From Sulfurimonas sp. (GTDB taxonomy: Bacteria; Campylobacterota; Campylobacteria; Campylobacterales; Sulfurimonadaceae), in NCBI GenBank assembly GCA_021161305.1, contig JAGHAW010000053.1, positions 1 to 5,413 of the forward strand: a DNA stretch of 5,413 nt. The letters are read 5' to 3'. Positions 5,089 to 5,413 of the stretch are shown one piece after another. The notes beneath the pieces are model-generated. The model was not told the origin of the DNA. It saw only the letters and a program-made list of their open reading frames with translations, and did no database searches. Both the position numbers and the translations under genes were made by a program. How positions within the stretch are numbered: the first letter of the stretch is position 1; the number at the start of each line of letters is the position of its first letter.

Positions 5089-5413
5089 TTACAGTTCCAA
5101 ATACTCATCCAATCTACCTTCAAAAAAGATAGCTAATTGAGAAATAGTTTGACTCCAGTTATGAACTGGCTGAGTCCATTTTTCTTTTGCATTTTGTATA
5201 CCCATATAGAGTAGTTTTAGTAGTGAATCCTTACTTGGAAAAGCTCCTTTTGTTTTAGTGAGTTTACGAAATTGTCTATGTACAGATTCAATAATATTTG
5301 TAGTGTACATGATTTTTCTAATTGGATAGGGATACTTAAAGTAGTGAGATAGATTCTCCCATTTATTATTCCAAGAGTTTAAAACTATAGGGTATTTTTT
5401 ACCCCACTTATCA
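5089..5413 (-). CDS. IS256-family (Mutator-type) DDE transposase, C-terminal part
   Basis: The reading frame stays open from the TAA at 5089-5091 to the window edge, giving 107 visible residues. The first 34 precede the internal ATG at 5310 and carry DKWGKKYP, LNSWNNKWENLSHYF and YPYPIRKI, the usual family spacing. MYTTNIIESVHRQFRKLTKTKGAFP follows, and the protein ends DEYLEL. The E of NIIES (visible residue 42) is probably the third acidic residue of the DDE triad. Family members are about 400 residues, so roughly 290 N-terminal residues, including both aspartates, are outside the window. No frameshift is seen in this part, so the element may be intact. It catalyses cut-and-paste or copy-out transposition of its own element. 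Confidence 0.92.
   Translation of the reverse strand, partial: DKWGKKYPIVLNSWNNKWENLSHYFKYPYPIRKIMYTTNIIESVHRQFRKLTKTKGAFPSKDSLLKLLYMGIQNAKEKWTQPVHNWSQTISQLAIFFEGRLDEYLEL

Larger units (their letters stand above)
5044..5413 (-). mobile_element. IS256-family insertion sequence, partial (runs off the right edge)
   Basis: Only the transposase 3' portion and its downstream terminal repeat are in the window. The transposase reads toward the YchJ-like gene, so the two are convergent and overlap at the IS edge. IS256 elements are usually 1.2-1.5 kb, so about 0.9-1.1 kb should lie beyond 5413. A target duplication, if any, should match the 8-9 bases ending at 5043. Confidence 0.8.

Overview
The window is AT-rich and carries a gene set typical of a Campylobacterota (epsilonproteobacterial) chromosome. 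A Sulfurimonas-like organism is the best guess. The pta-then-ackA gene order, the protein often labelled 'hydrogenase-4 component G' in that group and the general codon use point there. This assignment comes from recognising protein families by eye, not from a search.

Layout, left to right. Positions 14-767 hold a two-gene minus-strand operon: a 180-residue protein of unknown function, then a 67-residue S4 RNA-binding protein. A divergent intergenic region follows, with a plausible promoter and a long, structured leader for a plus-strand cold-shock protein gene (1002-1220). That gene converges on ackA across a shared hairpin at 1232-1253. The minus-strand pta-ackA operon (1243-4358) overlaps by 4 bases (ATGA). 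It encodes phosphotransacetylase and acetate kinase, which together interconvert acetyl-CoA and acetate through acetyl phosphate and make or use ATP. AckA keeps its catalytic residues but is unusually short (343 residues).

Upstream of pta lies the most unusual object in the window, a 269-bp non-coding element (4361-4629). It has 34-bp terminal inverted repeats (32/34 matching), two internal self-complementary segments of exactly 96 nt each, and a 9-nt palindromic centre. The whole thing is symmetric about position 4495 and could fold as a cloverleaf or cruciform. Its left terminal repeat contains the ribosome-binding site of pta, 3 to 16 bases from the pta ATG. It looks like a non-autonomous, MITE-like palindromic repeat or a structured regulatory element. 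I do not recognise its family.

To its right is a plus-strand YchJ-like gene with a C-terminal SEC-C zinc motif (4677-5045). Its stop codon overlaps the end of an IS256-family insertion sequence, which runs off the right edge of the window with the C-terminal third of its transposase visible on the minus strand. The right 1 kb is therefore a mobile or rearranged margin next to a conserved metabolic operon.
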